A DNA stretch of 64,000 nucleotides. It comes from Novosphingobium endophyticum. GTDB lineage: Bacteria; Pseudomonadota; Alphaproteobacteria; Sphingomonadales; Sphingomonadaceae. Under the pieces are notes generated by a model. That model searched no databases and was not told where the DNA came from. It worked only from the letters and a program-made list of their open reading frames with translations. Position numbers and translations under genes: made by a program. The DNA is taken from contig NZ_BMHK01000001.1 in assembly GCF_014640675.1 (NCBI RefSeq), forward strand, positions 62,001 through 126,000, given 5' to 3'. Shown here piece after piece: positions 8,008-15,529 of the stretch; position 1 is the stretch's first letter; each line of letters opens with the position of its first letter.

Positions 8008-9493
8008 AACCGTCCCCCTGATTGGTCGCGCCCGGCGTGCCGGGCGTGGCCGGCTCGACCGGCTGCGGGCTGTAGGGCTGACCGAGGAGGAACGTGTTGG
8101 CCTCACTCGGATCGGCGACGCGGTCGGTCGGCAGGCGGACCTGATCCGGCCGGATCGGCGCCACCAGCCGGGGCGTCACGACGATCAGCAGCTCGGTCTC
8201 GCCCTTCTGGAACCCGCTGGAGCGGAACAGCGAACCGATGATCGGCAACGAGCCGAGGATCGGCACCTGGCTGACCGTGGTCTGAAAGTCCTTCTGCAGC
8301 AGGCCGGCGATGGCGAAGCTTTCGCCGTCGCGCAGTTCCAGCGTCGTGCTGGCGCGCCGGGTGCGAAGGCCCGGGATCGTGATGTTGCCGAGCGTGATCG
8401 AGGCTTGCGGATCGATCGCGCTCACTTCCGGCTCGACGATCATGCTGATCGTCTTGTCGCCCAGCACGGTCGGCGTGAAGCCCAGGCTGACGCCGAAGGG
8501 CTTGAATTCCACTGTGATCGCGGGACTGCCTGTGCCGCCGCCGGTGCCCTGCTGCGCGACCGGCACCGGGAACTCGCCGCCGGCCAGGAACGAGGCCCGC
8601 TCGCCCGAAAGCGCGATCAGCGTCGGCTGCGCCAGCGTCTTGGCAAGGCCCCGCGTTTCGAGCGCGTTGAGCGTCGCGTCGATGTCCAGCCCGGCAAGCG
8701 AGAAGGCCCGACTGAAAATGCCGAAGGTGTCGGTGATCGCGGAAAGCTGGAGCACGCCTTCGCTGATTGTCCGCGTCTCCTCGACGAAGCCTCCGCCCGG
8801 TAGCGGAACGGTCGTTGTCCGCTCCACGGGATTGGGGACGAGTTGCGCCCCCGCACCGATGACGGAGCGGAACTTGCCGCCGTTCGAATTGACGAAGGCG
8901 CTTACGCCGATGTCCTTGCCGACGTTACGGTTGACCTCGGCGAAGCGCACTTCGAGCATGACCTGCTGGCTGGAACCCATCGTGAGCAGGTTGATGACCT
9001 TGTCCCCGGCGAAGGCTCTGGCGAGCTGCCCCGCGCGGTCGGCCGCGCCGGCGCTGTTGACCATGCCGGTCAGCACGATTGAATCGTTGGTGATGCGCGC
9101 GTCGATCTTGTTGCCGGGCATCATCGCGTTGAGCTGGTCGGTCAGCGCGTCCACGTCCGGGCCGACGGCAATGTCCATGATGGAGATGACGCGGCCGCCG
9201 CTGTCGTAGAGTGTCAGGCTGGTCGTGCCCATTTCCTTGCCGAGCACGTAGATCGAACGATCGGTGACCGGAAGGATGTCGGCGATGTCGGCGCTTCCGA
9301 CCATGGCCTTGGCAATGGGGCGGTCGGCGGAGACGACCTGGCTCTTGTTCTTGGGAACTTCCAGCGTTCCCGCGTGGAGCGCCCCGGCGCCGTAGACCTG
9401 GGCCTGCGCGATGCCGGTACTGCCGGCGGTTGCGGCAAGGGCCAGGGCCAGTGCCGCCATTCTTGTGCGATCAATAGCCACGTTGCACCTCAT
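7997..9493 (-). CDS. cpaC: Tad outer-membrane secretin CpaC/RcpA
   Basis: This protein of about 498 residues has a signal peptide, an N-terminal pilus-specific domain with BON/POTRA-like sequence (about residues 30-180) and a C-terminal secretin domain. The domain contains the typical VPILGSLPIIGSLFRS loop followed by ETELLIVVTPRLV. CpaC forms the outer-membrane pore for the Flp pilus. The start is uncertain: ATG at 9493 is preferred because it gives a basic n-region before the hydrophobic core, but ATG at 9460 and GTG at 9514 are possible. The 5' end overlaps cpaB by about 23 bp. Confidence 0.9.
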   Translation of the reverse strand: MRCNVAIDRTRMAALALALAATAGSTGIAQAQVYGAGALHAGTLEVPKNKSQVVSADRPIAKAMVGSADIADILPVTDRSIYVLGKEMGTTSLTLYDSGGRVISIMDIAVGPDVDALTDQLNAMMPGNKIDARITNDSIVLTGMVNSAGAADRAGQLARAFAGDKVINLLTMGSSQQVMLEVRFAEVNRNVGKDIGVSAFVNSNGGKFRSVIGAGAQLVPNPVERTTTVPLPGGGFVEETRTISEGVLQLSAITDTFGIFSRAFSLAGLDIDATLNALETRGLAKTLAQPTLIALSGERASFLAGGEFPVPVAQQGTGGGTGSPAITVEFKPFGVSLGFTPTVLGDKTISMIVEPEVSAIDPQASITLGNITIPGLRTRRASTTLELRDGESFAIAGLLQKDFQTTVSQVPILGSLPIIGSLFRSSGFQKGETELLIVVTPRLVAPIRPDQVRLPTDRVADPSEANTFLLGQPYSPQPVEPATPGTPGATNQGDGYEY

Positions 9494-10358
9494 AATCACT
9501 GGATTCGCTGCCACGGAACACCGTCATCAGCGGGCCGGTCTTGCGCGGCGCGGCGGCCGGCAGGGACATGACCGAGCGGGCAAGCTGCGGCACCGAGGGC
9601 GCCGAAGAACCGCTCTTTTCCGCGATGCGGATGTTGCGGGCGGAAAGCTGGGTGGGAATGACCGTGGAGGCCGTGGTGACCGTCTGGTCGGCGGCATTGC
9701 GCAGCGCGAGGCTGAGAGCGCCGAGTTCGCGCGCCAGCGCCAGCTTCTGCGCGCCGAGCGTATCGACCTGCAAGGTCGCGGTCTTGCTGTCTGCCTTGGG
9801 CTCCGTGCTCTTGTCGCTGGCGTCGACGTCGATGGCGAGCACCGGCACCGAGGAGAGGACCACGTCGGTCATCTTGTCGTTGCCGTTCGCCCCGTCGCCG
9901 GGGATCTGCCGCGTCAGCAGCACGTCGACCAGGTCTCCGGGGCGCACGAAACCGCCCACGGCGGCGACGGCACTGATCGGAATGGCGACGGCATACTGGC
10001 CGGCGGGCAGATTGGCGGAGAGCGTCGGCCGGTTGGAGAGCTTCGATGCCAGGATCGGTTCCCCGGCGACAATCGGCCTCAGTACCGCGTTACCGCCACG
10101 GGCGGCATCGGCGATCGAAGTGAAGGCACCCGCCGGAACCGATTTGGCCGGCCAGGTTGCAAGCATGATGTTCTGGTCGTTGAGGACAGTGCCGAAGGGC
10201 AGTTCCTTCGCGGCCACGACAATCCGGGTGAGTTCCTGCTCACGCGCGATCCGTTCCTGCCGCTGCTCAACGCCAGAAAAGTAGGAGTTAGCGAGGATCA
10301 CGGCGACAAGGCCGAGCACCACGGCGATCCCGATGAGTATGATATTGCGCCCCTGCAT
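9471..10358 (-). CDS. cpaB: Tad pilus assembly protein CpaB/RcpC
   Basis: This 295-residue protein has one N-terminal membrane anchor (about residues 5-25). A SAF domain (AKELPFGTVL... at about 45-110) and an RcpC/CpaB domain with DLVDVLLTR follow. It is a periplasmic component thought to work with the secretin. A longer frame begins upstream, but the ATG chosen has GGGGGG upstream and begins directly with the anchor (MQGRNIILIGIAV). It follows the flp gene after about 80 bp. Confidence 0.88.
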   Translation of the reverse strand: MQGRNIILIGIAVVLGLVAVILANSYFSGVEQRQERIAREQELTRIVVAAKELPFGTVLNDQNIMLATWPAKSVPAGAFTSIADAARGGNAVLRPIVAGEPILASKLSNRPTLSANLPAGQYAVAIPISAVAAVGGFVRPGDLVDVLLTRQIPGDGANGNDKMTDVVLSSVPVLAIDVDASDKSTEPKADSKTATLQVDTLGAQKLALARELGALSLALRNAADQTVTTASTVIPTQLSARNIRIAEKSGSSAPSVPQLARSVMSLPAAAPRKTGPLMTVFRGSESSDYEVQRGY

Positions 10359-10439
10359 TTTGCAGCGCCCCCCCAAATAGAGCCTCGGAACAAATATCGA
10401 AATCTCCCGCCGCCGAAGCGGCGGGAGAAAGATCATGGC

Positions 10440-10616
10440 TTAAGTATTGGTCGCATTGATATCATCCGTAGCCCGATCCATGGCATCCGCAACTGCATCG
10501 CCCAGCAAAATCGCAGACGCTGCAATCGCACTGCCAACAATGGCGAGGATCAGAGCGTATTCGGCCGCCGAAGCGCCGGATTCATCCTTAACGAAATCAC
10601 GAAAGAACTTGGTCAT
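10440..10616 (-). CDS. flp: Flp-type major pilin
   Basis: This 58-residue protein (MTKFFRDFVKDESG, then ASAAEYALILAIVG) has the Flp signature: a short basic leader ending in Gly14, the G-X4-EY motif (Glu19, Tyr20) and one hydrophobic helix. CpaA is expected to cut after Gly14, leaving a mature pilin of about 44 residues. An AGGAGA ribosome binding site lies 6 bp upstream of ATG. It is the first gene of the leftward Tad operon, and only one flp gene is present here. A strong signal for the major pilin followed by lower expression of the machine genes is likely but cannot be seen directly. Confidence 0.93.
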   Translation of the reverse strand: MTKFFRDFVKDESGASAAEYALILAIVGSAIAASAILLGDAVADAMDRATDDINATNT

Positions 10617-11058
10617 GGTGCTCTCCTGGTCAACATCTTGCGGCCCCAGGCCTGACGGCCGCCCCGCGCGATGAATGTAAACGGGGCTCCGGCATTTCTT
10701 TCCGGTTTGCCCACTCTGTAAGGAGAGTACGTTTGGAACCCGACGCGACCATTATTCTTACAGAACCGTGACTTGCATCGGTTCCCTGGCGTTGGTTCCC
10801 CCCACAGGGCATCATTAGGAATGACCCCCTGAGTTAATTGCGTCAATTGAAATAATGGGTGATATTTTTATGGCGATTTAACAATGTCTTAAAAACATGG
10901 ATCGTTGAAAAATATGGTTAATTTCGGGACAGCCCACACCTTTTCCGCCACATTCCGCCGCGAGTCAGACACGACTCGACAGTCTACAACTTTCGGAGTA
11001 TTTACATTTAATTAACTAAGGCAAGTCATGTTCACACCTCCCTATGGAGGCTTCGACA
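10617..11058 (-). promoter_or_regulatory. flp upstream control region (intergenic)
   Basis: This stretch of about 440 bp lies between the divergent flp and DUF2569-like genes. It is much more AT-rich than its surroundings at 10840-10920 and 10995-11030. It holds a perfect 6-bp inverted repeat, CGAGTC-N6-GACTCG (10961-10978), that could be an operator. No promoter could be assigned with confidence. A small open frame at 10613-10846 has no binding site or recognisable product and is not called. Confidence 0.4.
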
Positions 11059-11883
11059 ATGCGGCAGGTTGACCTGATGATTGAACGGAACCTTCGTCTG
11101 ATACGCGATGCCATGGGTACTTGGCTCGACAGACGCAGTATTGCCGCCGTCAACTTCTTCGACTTCGGAATGGAAAGAGTGATTGCGTGCTGGCTGACCG
11201 GCATGGTCCTGCTCGCCATCGCCAAGGTCACCGTCGCGCCCACCGCCGCCGGGGGCCTTGCCGGCCTGTCCGCGATGATCCTGCCGTTTCTCGCCGTCAC
11301 ACTGGCGCCCGTCCTCGGATACCGCATCGCCCACGCCTGCTTCCCGCGCGATTTGCTGCCGGCGCAGCCTTCCATCCGCCTGTGCCGCTATGGCAGTTGG
11401 CGCCCGCTCGATCACCTCGAAGCCCGCCGCAGCCGCGCCTACGGCCCCACCGGCTTCATGGCCTCGCTGCTGGCGGGCATGATGCTCAACGTGCCGTTCC
11501 GCACCGCCGAATTCATGCTCTCCATGCCCGCGATACCCGTCAACGCCCCTCTCTGGGCCTCGACCATGATGACGGTGATGACGCTCGATGTCGTCGTGCT
11601 CAATTTCTTCTACATGGTCTGCTTCGTCATGGCCCTGCGCGCCGCGCCGCTCTTTCCCCGGATGCTGATCTTCACCTGGGTTCTCGACCTTGTCATGCAG
11701 CTTCTCATCGCTGGGCAGGTCAGCCAGGTTGCGGGCCTGCCGCCCCAGGTGGCCGGCGCGCTGCAATCGCTGCTCTCGGGCAATATCGACAAGGTGCTGA
11801 TCAGCGCCGCGCTCTGGCTGCCCTACCTGATCCTGTCGGAACGCGTGAACGTGACCTTCCGCCACCGCGTACGCAGCGCTTAA
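11059..11883 (+). CDS. DUF2569-like multi-pass membrane protein
   Basis: This 274-residue protein has about five or six hydrophobic segments. The C-terminal sequence PYLILSERVNVTF matches the ending typical of DUF2569 (YdgK-like) membrane proteins, whose function is unknown. The start is fixed by GGAGG at 11046-11050, 8 nt before ATG; an ATG at 11044 overlaps that site and is less likely. It lies between the Tad pilus and the LapG-type protease gene. Its role there is unknown, and an envelope function is only suggested by position. The DUF2569 call rests on the C-terminal motif. Confidence 0.6.
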   Translation: MRQVDLMIERNLRLIRDAMGTWLDRRSIAAVNFFDFGMERVIACWLTGMVLLAIAKVTVAPTAAGGLAGLSAMILPFLAVTLAPVLGYRIAHACFPRDLLPAQPSIRLCRYGSWRPLDHLEARRSRAYGPTGFMASLLAGMMLNVPFRTAEFMLSMPAIPVNAPLWASTMMTVMTLDVVVLNFFYMVCFVMALRAAPLFPRMLIFTWVLDLVMQLLIAGQVSQVAGLPPQVAGALQSLLSGNIDKVLISAALWLPYLILSERVNVTFRHRVRSA

Positions 11884-11884
11884 C

Positions 11885-12049
11885 CCCCCGTCATCCCGGG
11901 CTCGCCCCGGGACCGCTGGCGGTGTTTACGCGCGGGCTCACCGCTTCGGCGCGGGGCTCACCGACGCATACCCGAGAGGCCGCGCGCATGCGCGAGAGGG
12001 CGCGCGTAAACACCGCCAGCGGTCCCGGCGTTCGCCGGGATGACGGGGG
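11885..12049. repeat. palindromic intergenic repeat, copy 1
   Basis: Two arms of about 50 bp form an almost perfect inverted repeat. The left arm is 11885-11934 (beginning CCCCCGTCATCCCGG) and the right arm is 12001-12049 (ending CCGGGATGACGGGGG). The loop of about 66 bp contains CGGGCTCACCGCTTCGG and GAGAGGCCGCGCGC. A second, shorter copy lies just beyond the LapG-type gene. This looks like a REP/BIME- or MITE-like element; no target-site duplication was seen. Confidence 0.8.
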
Positions 12050-12136
12050 TGGCCTTTTCCGCCGCCCCCAACGGTTAAATCCCGCTAACCATCACCGTAT
12101 ACCTCGCCTTGACCGCTGAGCGGCAAAATCTGCCGC

Positions 12137-13015
12137 ATGAAGTGGTCCCATCCGCTTGCCGTATGCACCCCGGTTCTCGCCCTACAGTTCGCGAGCGCGC
12201 CGGCGCATGCATCGGCGGCGATGATGCTGTCCTTGCCGCTGGCCTCCGTCTCCGGGCTGGCGGCGCCGGCCGCCCCATGCGCAAACGATGCCCCCGTCAC
12301 TTTCGCCGCGTCGAAGTCATCCGCCCTGCTCGGCGGCGCTCCCAGCCGGCTGGAGCTGATCGCCATGCGGCAGACCGGGGGAGCGACGATCGGCAAGAAA
12401 ATGGAACCGGCGGCCGGCGGCGTGCGCTGCGACCGGTTCGCTCCCCGGCTGGCTGCGCGTCCCTCCCGGCCCGGCGAGTTTCTGGCAAGCGCCCGCCTGC
12501 CGCTCGGCAGGACCAGCTTCGACGCGCAGTGGAACAAGGTAAGCCGCTCTACCCTGCCCGCGCGCGCGCTCTCCTCGCTGACGAGCCGCGCGCCGGGCAT
12601 GGCGATGCTCTCGTCCGTCAACGCCTGGGCCAACGCGCGCATCCGCTACCGCGAAGACCGCGACCTTTACGGCAAGGCGGATCACTGGGCGACGGCCAGC
12701 GCCACGCTGCGCCGGGGCGCGGGTGACTGCGAGGACATCGCCGTCTTCAAGATGCAGGCCCTCGCCGCGCTGGGCGTGCCGCGAACGGACATGTACCTCA
12801 CCATCGCGCGCGATCTGGTGCGCAACGCCGATCACGCGGTGCTGGTGGTGAAGGTGGATGACCGCTACTGGCTGCTCGACAACACCACCGATGCGCCGCT
12901 CGATGCGTCCACGAGCCACGACTACCGGCCGATCATGTCGTTCAGCGCGTCGGGCAAGTGGCTGCACGGCTATGCGCGCGATGAAGGCACACCCCGGCTG
13001 ATCGCCGCGCGGTGA
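12137..13015 (+). CDS. lapG: LapG-type periplasmic cysteine protease (BTLCP family)
   Basis: This 292-residue protein has a signal peptide (to about residue 25, AHA). A bacterial transglutaminase-like cysteine proteinase domain (PF06035 type) occupies roughly residues 125-280. The triad is visible as Cys198 in RGAGDCEDIA, His233 in ADHAVLVV and Asp248 in WLLDN. In Pseudomonas, LapG cuts the N-terminal retention module of the adhesin LapA in the periplasm and so releases it from the surface, unless LapD with c-di-GMP holds LapG. The adhesin at 19867-30723 carries a fitting PAAG site and is the likely substrate. No lapD gene is in the window. Palindromic repeat copies flank the gene, so it may be regulated or acquired separately from the secretion operon. 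Confidence 0.85.
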   Translation: MKWSHPLAVCTPVLALQFASAPAHASAAMMLSLPLASVSGLAAPAAPCANDAPVTFAASKSSALLGGAPSRLELIAMRQTGGATIGKKMEPAAGGVRCDRFAPRLAARPSRPGEFLASARLPLGRTSFDAQWNKVSRSTLPARALSSLTSRAPGMAMLSSVNAWANARIRYREDRDLYGKADHWATASATLRRGAGDCEDIAVFKMQALAALGVPRTDMYLTIARDLVRNADHAVLVVKVDDRYWLLDNTTDAPLDASTSHDYRPIMSFSASGKWLHGYARDEGTPRLIAAR

Positions 13016-13022
13016 AAGCAAT

Positions 13023-13158
13023 CGTCATCCCGGACTTGCTCCGGGACCGGTGGCGGTACTTCGGCGCGGGCTCACCGCTTCGGCTCGACTTCACCGGCGC
13101 ATACGTGAGAGGCCGCGCGCAGACACCGCCAGCGGTCCCGGCGTTCGCCGGGATGACG
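13023..13158. repeat. palindromic intergenic repeat, copy 2
   Basis: This is a shorter copy of the element at 11885-12049. Its left arm begins CGTCATCCCGGACTTGCTCC, its right arm ends GCGTTCGCCGGGATGACG, and the internal CGGGCTCACCGCTTCGG and GAGAGGCCGCGCGC are shared. The two copies bracket the LapG-type gene. This one lies between convergent genes and might act as a bidirectional terminator. Confidence 0.8.
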
Positions 13159-13166
13159 GCCGCCTC

Positions 13167-14453
13167 CTAGCGCTCCGTCAGCGCCTCGTCGAAGGCGCGC
13201 AGGACCGGCTTGAGCAGGTAGGTCAGAATGCTCTTGCGGCCGGTGACAATCTCGACGTCGCAGATCATGCCCGGCATGATCGGCAGCACCGCGCCGTTCT
13301 TCTCGATGAAGGCCCGGTCGGTCTCCACCATGACGCTGTAATAGGCCTTACGCTCCACTTCGTCGTAGATGCTGTCCGCGCTGATATTGCGCACGCGGCC
13401 CGTAAGCCCGCCGTAGATCGAGAAGTCGTAGGCAGTGACTTTCACATTGGCCGGATCGCCCACCTTGATGAAGGCGATGTCCCTGGGATCGACCCGCGCC
13501 TCGACCAGCAGCTTGTCGCCCACGGGAACGATCTGCATCAGCGTCTCGCCCGCGTTGAAGAAGCCGCCGACCGTGGTGACCTGCACGTCATTGACATAGC
13601 CCGTCGCGGGCGCGCGCAGTTCGTTGCGCTGCAGGCGGGCCTCGGCGCCCTTGATGGTCTCCGCGTTGACCGCGATCTTGGTGGCGATCTCGCTGCGCTG
13701 GCTCAGCGCGTCCTGCCGGAAATCCAGCCGGGCCTGGCTGAGCTGCGCCTCGGCCTCGCGGATCGCCGCCTGCGCCCTGCCCACACCCTGCCGCGCCGCC
13801 GAGAGCCGGCCCTGGGTATCGACGAGGTCGCGCTGGGCGGTAAGAAGTTCGGTCTTCGGCACGATGCCCTTCTGGGCAAGCGGGGCCAGCATGTTCACCT
13901 GATCCTGCGCCAGACGAGCGCTGCTCTCCAGCGAGTCGACGGTGGCCTGCCCCTCGCGCAGATCGCGCCGCCGCTGCTCGACTTGCGCGGTAAGCGCGTT
14001 CTGCTGGCTCTGCGCCGCCGCCCGGCGAACATGCGAGAGCCGCGCCTCCTCGGCACAGATCGTGCCATCGCCGCAGCTGGTGTCCGTCCCGGTGCCCTCT
14101 CCTTCGAGCCGCCCCGCGCGGGCCGCAAGGCGTTCGTTCTCAGCCTGAAGCTGGCCAAGCGCGGAGGAGGACTGGGAATCGTCGAGACTGACGAGAAGCT
14201 GCCCCTTCTTCACCATCTGCCCCGGACGGACGAGGATCGAGGTCACCGTCGCCGGGCTGGCCGCCTGTACGAGCTGCGCCTTGCTGGAAGGAACCACCTT
14301 GCCCATGCCGCGCGTCACTTCATCGACGCGGGCAATGCCGGCCCAGAAGATAAGCACCGCCATGGCAAGGGCGCAGAGGACGATCAGGCGGCGGTTGACG
14401 TCCCAACCGTCGTACCCGACCCTGGTTCTGAGAGAGGATATCCAGCCCTTCAT
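13167..14453 (-). CDS. type I secretion periplasmic adaptor (HlyD/LapC-like)
   Basis: This 428-residue protein has one N-terminal membrane anchor (about residues 22-42), a lipoyl/barrel-sandwich half (QAASPATVTSILVRPGQMV), a long coiled-coil hairpin at about residues 100-270, and a beta-barrel C-terminal region ending LLKPVLRAFDEALTER. It would link the ABC exporter to the TolC-like channel for adhesin export. The ATG overlaps the stop of the SleB-like gene by 4 bp (ATGA), so the two are translationally coupled. A longer frame upstream lies inside that gene and is not used. It is the last gene of the adhesin secretion cluster. Confidence 0.9.
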   Translation of the reverse strand: MKGWISSLRTRVGYDGWDVNRRLIVLCALAMAVLIFWAGIARVDEVTRGMGKVVPSSKAQLVQAASPATVTSILVRPGQMVKKGQLLVSLDDSQSSSALGQLQAENERLAARAGRLEGEGTGTDTSCGDGTICAEEARLSHVRRAAAQSQQNALTAQVEQRRRDLREGQATVDSLESSARLAQDQVNMLAPLAQKGIVPKTELLTAQRDLVDTQGRLSAARQGVGRAQAAIREAEAQLSQARLDFRQDALSQRSEIATKIAVNAETIKGAEARLQRNELRAPATGYVNDVQVTTVGGFFNAGETLMQIVPVGDKLLVEARVDPRDIAFIKVGDPANVKVTAYDFSIYGGLTGRVRNISADSIYDEVERKAYYSVMVETDRAFIEKNGAVLPIMPGMICDVEIVTGRKSILTYLLKPVLRAFDEALTER

Positions 14454-15529
14454 CGCGCCAGCGCCGTTCTTGGAGGGGCCGAGGCCTGCTCCGCTTCGGG
14501 GGCGGGCGGCGTATCGCCGGCGATCGCGGCCTTGTACTTCGAGCTGGCCGAAACCGGGTCGGGAATGGAAAGGCGCCATTCCCTGGTCACGTCGAGGCGG
14601 CCGCCGACGTCATTCGCGGCATGGCGGTCGGTCACTGCCGGCGGGACGGTCAGCCCCGGCAGCGGCGCCGGATCATCTGCTCTCTGCCCGGATGCCAGCA
14701 TCCGCGCGCGCAGCGTGTCGCGGTCGAGGGCCGGAATGCGTTCCACGCCATTGTAAGCGCCGGTGAACGCCGCCCGCTGCCCCCACTTGCCGTGAAGCCG
14801 GTAGAAGATGTGCCGGCCGATCTTGTCGATCTTGGCAAGGCGAAACGCCCACTTCGGCAGGACATAATCGGCGTGGTAATTGGTAGCCGTGCCGACGCTC
14901 GCCTGCACATGACCCGCGAGCGCCTGCCGCGCGATATCCTGCGCCTCGCGCCAGGGCCCCTGCGTCGGTGCGCGCAGCAGCGAGCCATCGCAGGTGAAGC
15001 TGAACTGGCAACCCGTCGTGCGGTGCGATCCTTCATAGACGACGCCGCAGACGCTGGCCGGATAGAGCGGGCTGCGCACGCGATTGAGCACGACTTGCGC
15101 AACGGCCCGCCTGCCATCCACCGGTTCGAGCGCCGCCTCGTAATAGACCGCCTGGGCCAGGCATTTGAGCGCGGTCGCGTATGTGTTGCCGCTGTCTCCG
15201 GCGAGGACAAAGCCGGATGCGCGCTCCACCGGCAGGCCGGAAACGGCGATGGCCGCGTTGCGCTCCTCAGCTTCAAGACCCTCGACGATGATCTGCGATT
15301 TGTCGTCGACGGTCATGGCCTCGACCTCGCGGATCTCCTCGGGCGCAGCGGCGGACGCGGCTGCCGATCCGCCTGTGCCCAATCCCAGCACATCGCGAAC
15401 GACGGGCACTTGCGTACCGGCGCCGATGCCCAGCAGCACTGCGACGGAAATCGAAGCAACGATGGCTGGCCGGCGGCGCGAAGGGCGCCTCGCCGTTGCC
15501 ACAAGTCCGGGAACACTCACCGCGCTCAC
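14450..15529 (-). CDS. SleB-like cell wall hydrolase within the secretion operon
   Basis: This 359-residue protein has an N-terminal membrane anchor (about residues 23-40) and a Hydrolase_2 (SleB/CwlJ) domain at about residues 115-245. Visible motifs are CLAQAVYYEAALEP (with the expected catalytic Glu), AVAQVVLNRV, VCGVVYEG and CQFSFTCDG. SleB-type enzymes are peptidoglycan lytic transglycosylases or cortex hydrolases; in proteobacteria they are wall-remodelling enzymes of unclear role. It overlaps the ABC transporter gene upstream and the HlyD-like gene downstream by 4 bp each, so all three should be made together. A wall hydrolase embedded in this way suggests it clears peptidoglycan for the transporter or adhesin. 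The C-terminal 110 residues are not recognised. Confidence 0.85.
   Translation of the reverse strand: MSAVSVPGLVATARRPSRRRPAIVASISVAVLLGIGAGTQVPVVRDVLGLGTGGSAAASAAAPEEIREVEAMTVDDKSQIIVEGLEAEERNAAIAVSGLPVERASGFVLAGDSGNTYATALKCLAQAVYYEAALEPVDGRRAVAQVVLNRVRSPLYPASVCGVVYEGSHRTTGCQFSFTCDGSLLRAPTQGPWREAQDIARQALAGHVQASVGTATNYHADYVLPKWAFRLAKIDKIGRHIFYRLHGKWGQRAAFTGAYNGVERIPALDRDTLRARMLASGQRADDPAPLPGLTVPPAVTDRHAANDVGGRLDVTREWRLSIPDPVSASSKYKAAIAGDTPPAPEAEQASAPPRTALAR

Noticed and set aside
10613-10846. Small leftward frame upstream of flp
   Set aside because: It overlaps the flp start and its control region, has no good binding site, and its product resembles nothing I know.
11885-13158. The palindromic repeats read as insertion-sequence ends with the protease as passenger
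   Set aside because: No transposase gene or target duplication is visible, and each copy is itself a complete palindrome, so they are better described as separate small repeats.
13050-14756. 568-codon rightward frame opposite the HlyD-like gene
   Set aside because: It is in the antisense register of a clear coding gene and begins inside the palindromic repeat. The product has low-complexity Arg/Ala/Gly composition.
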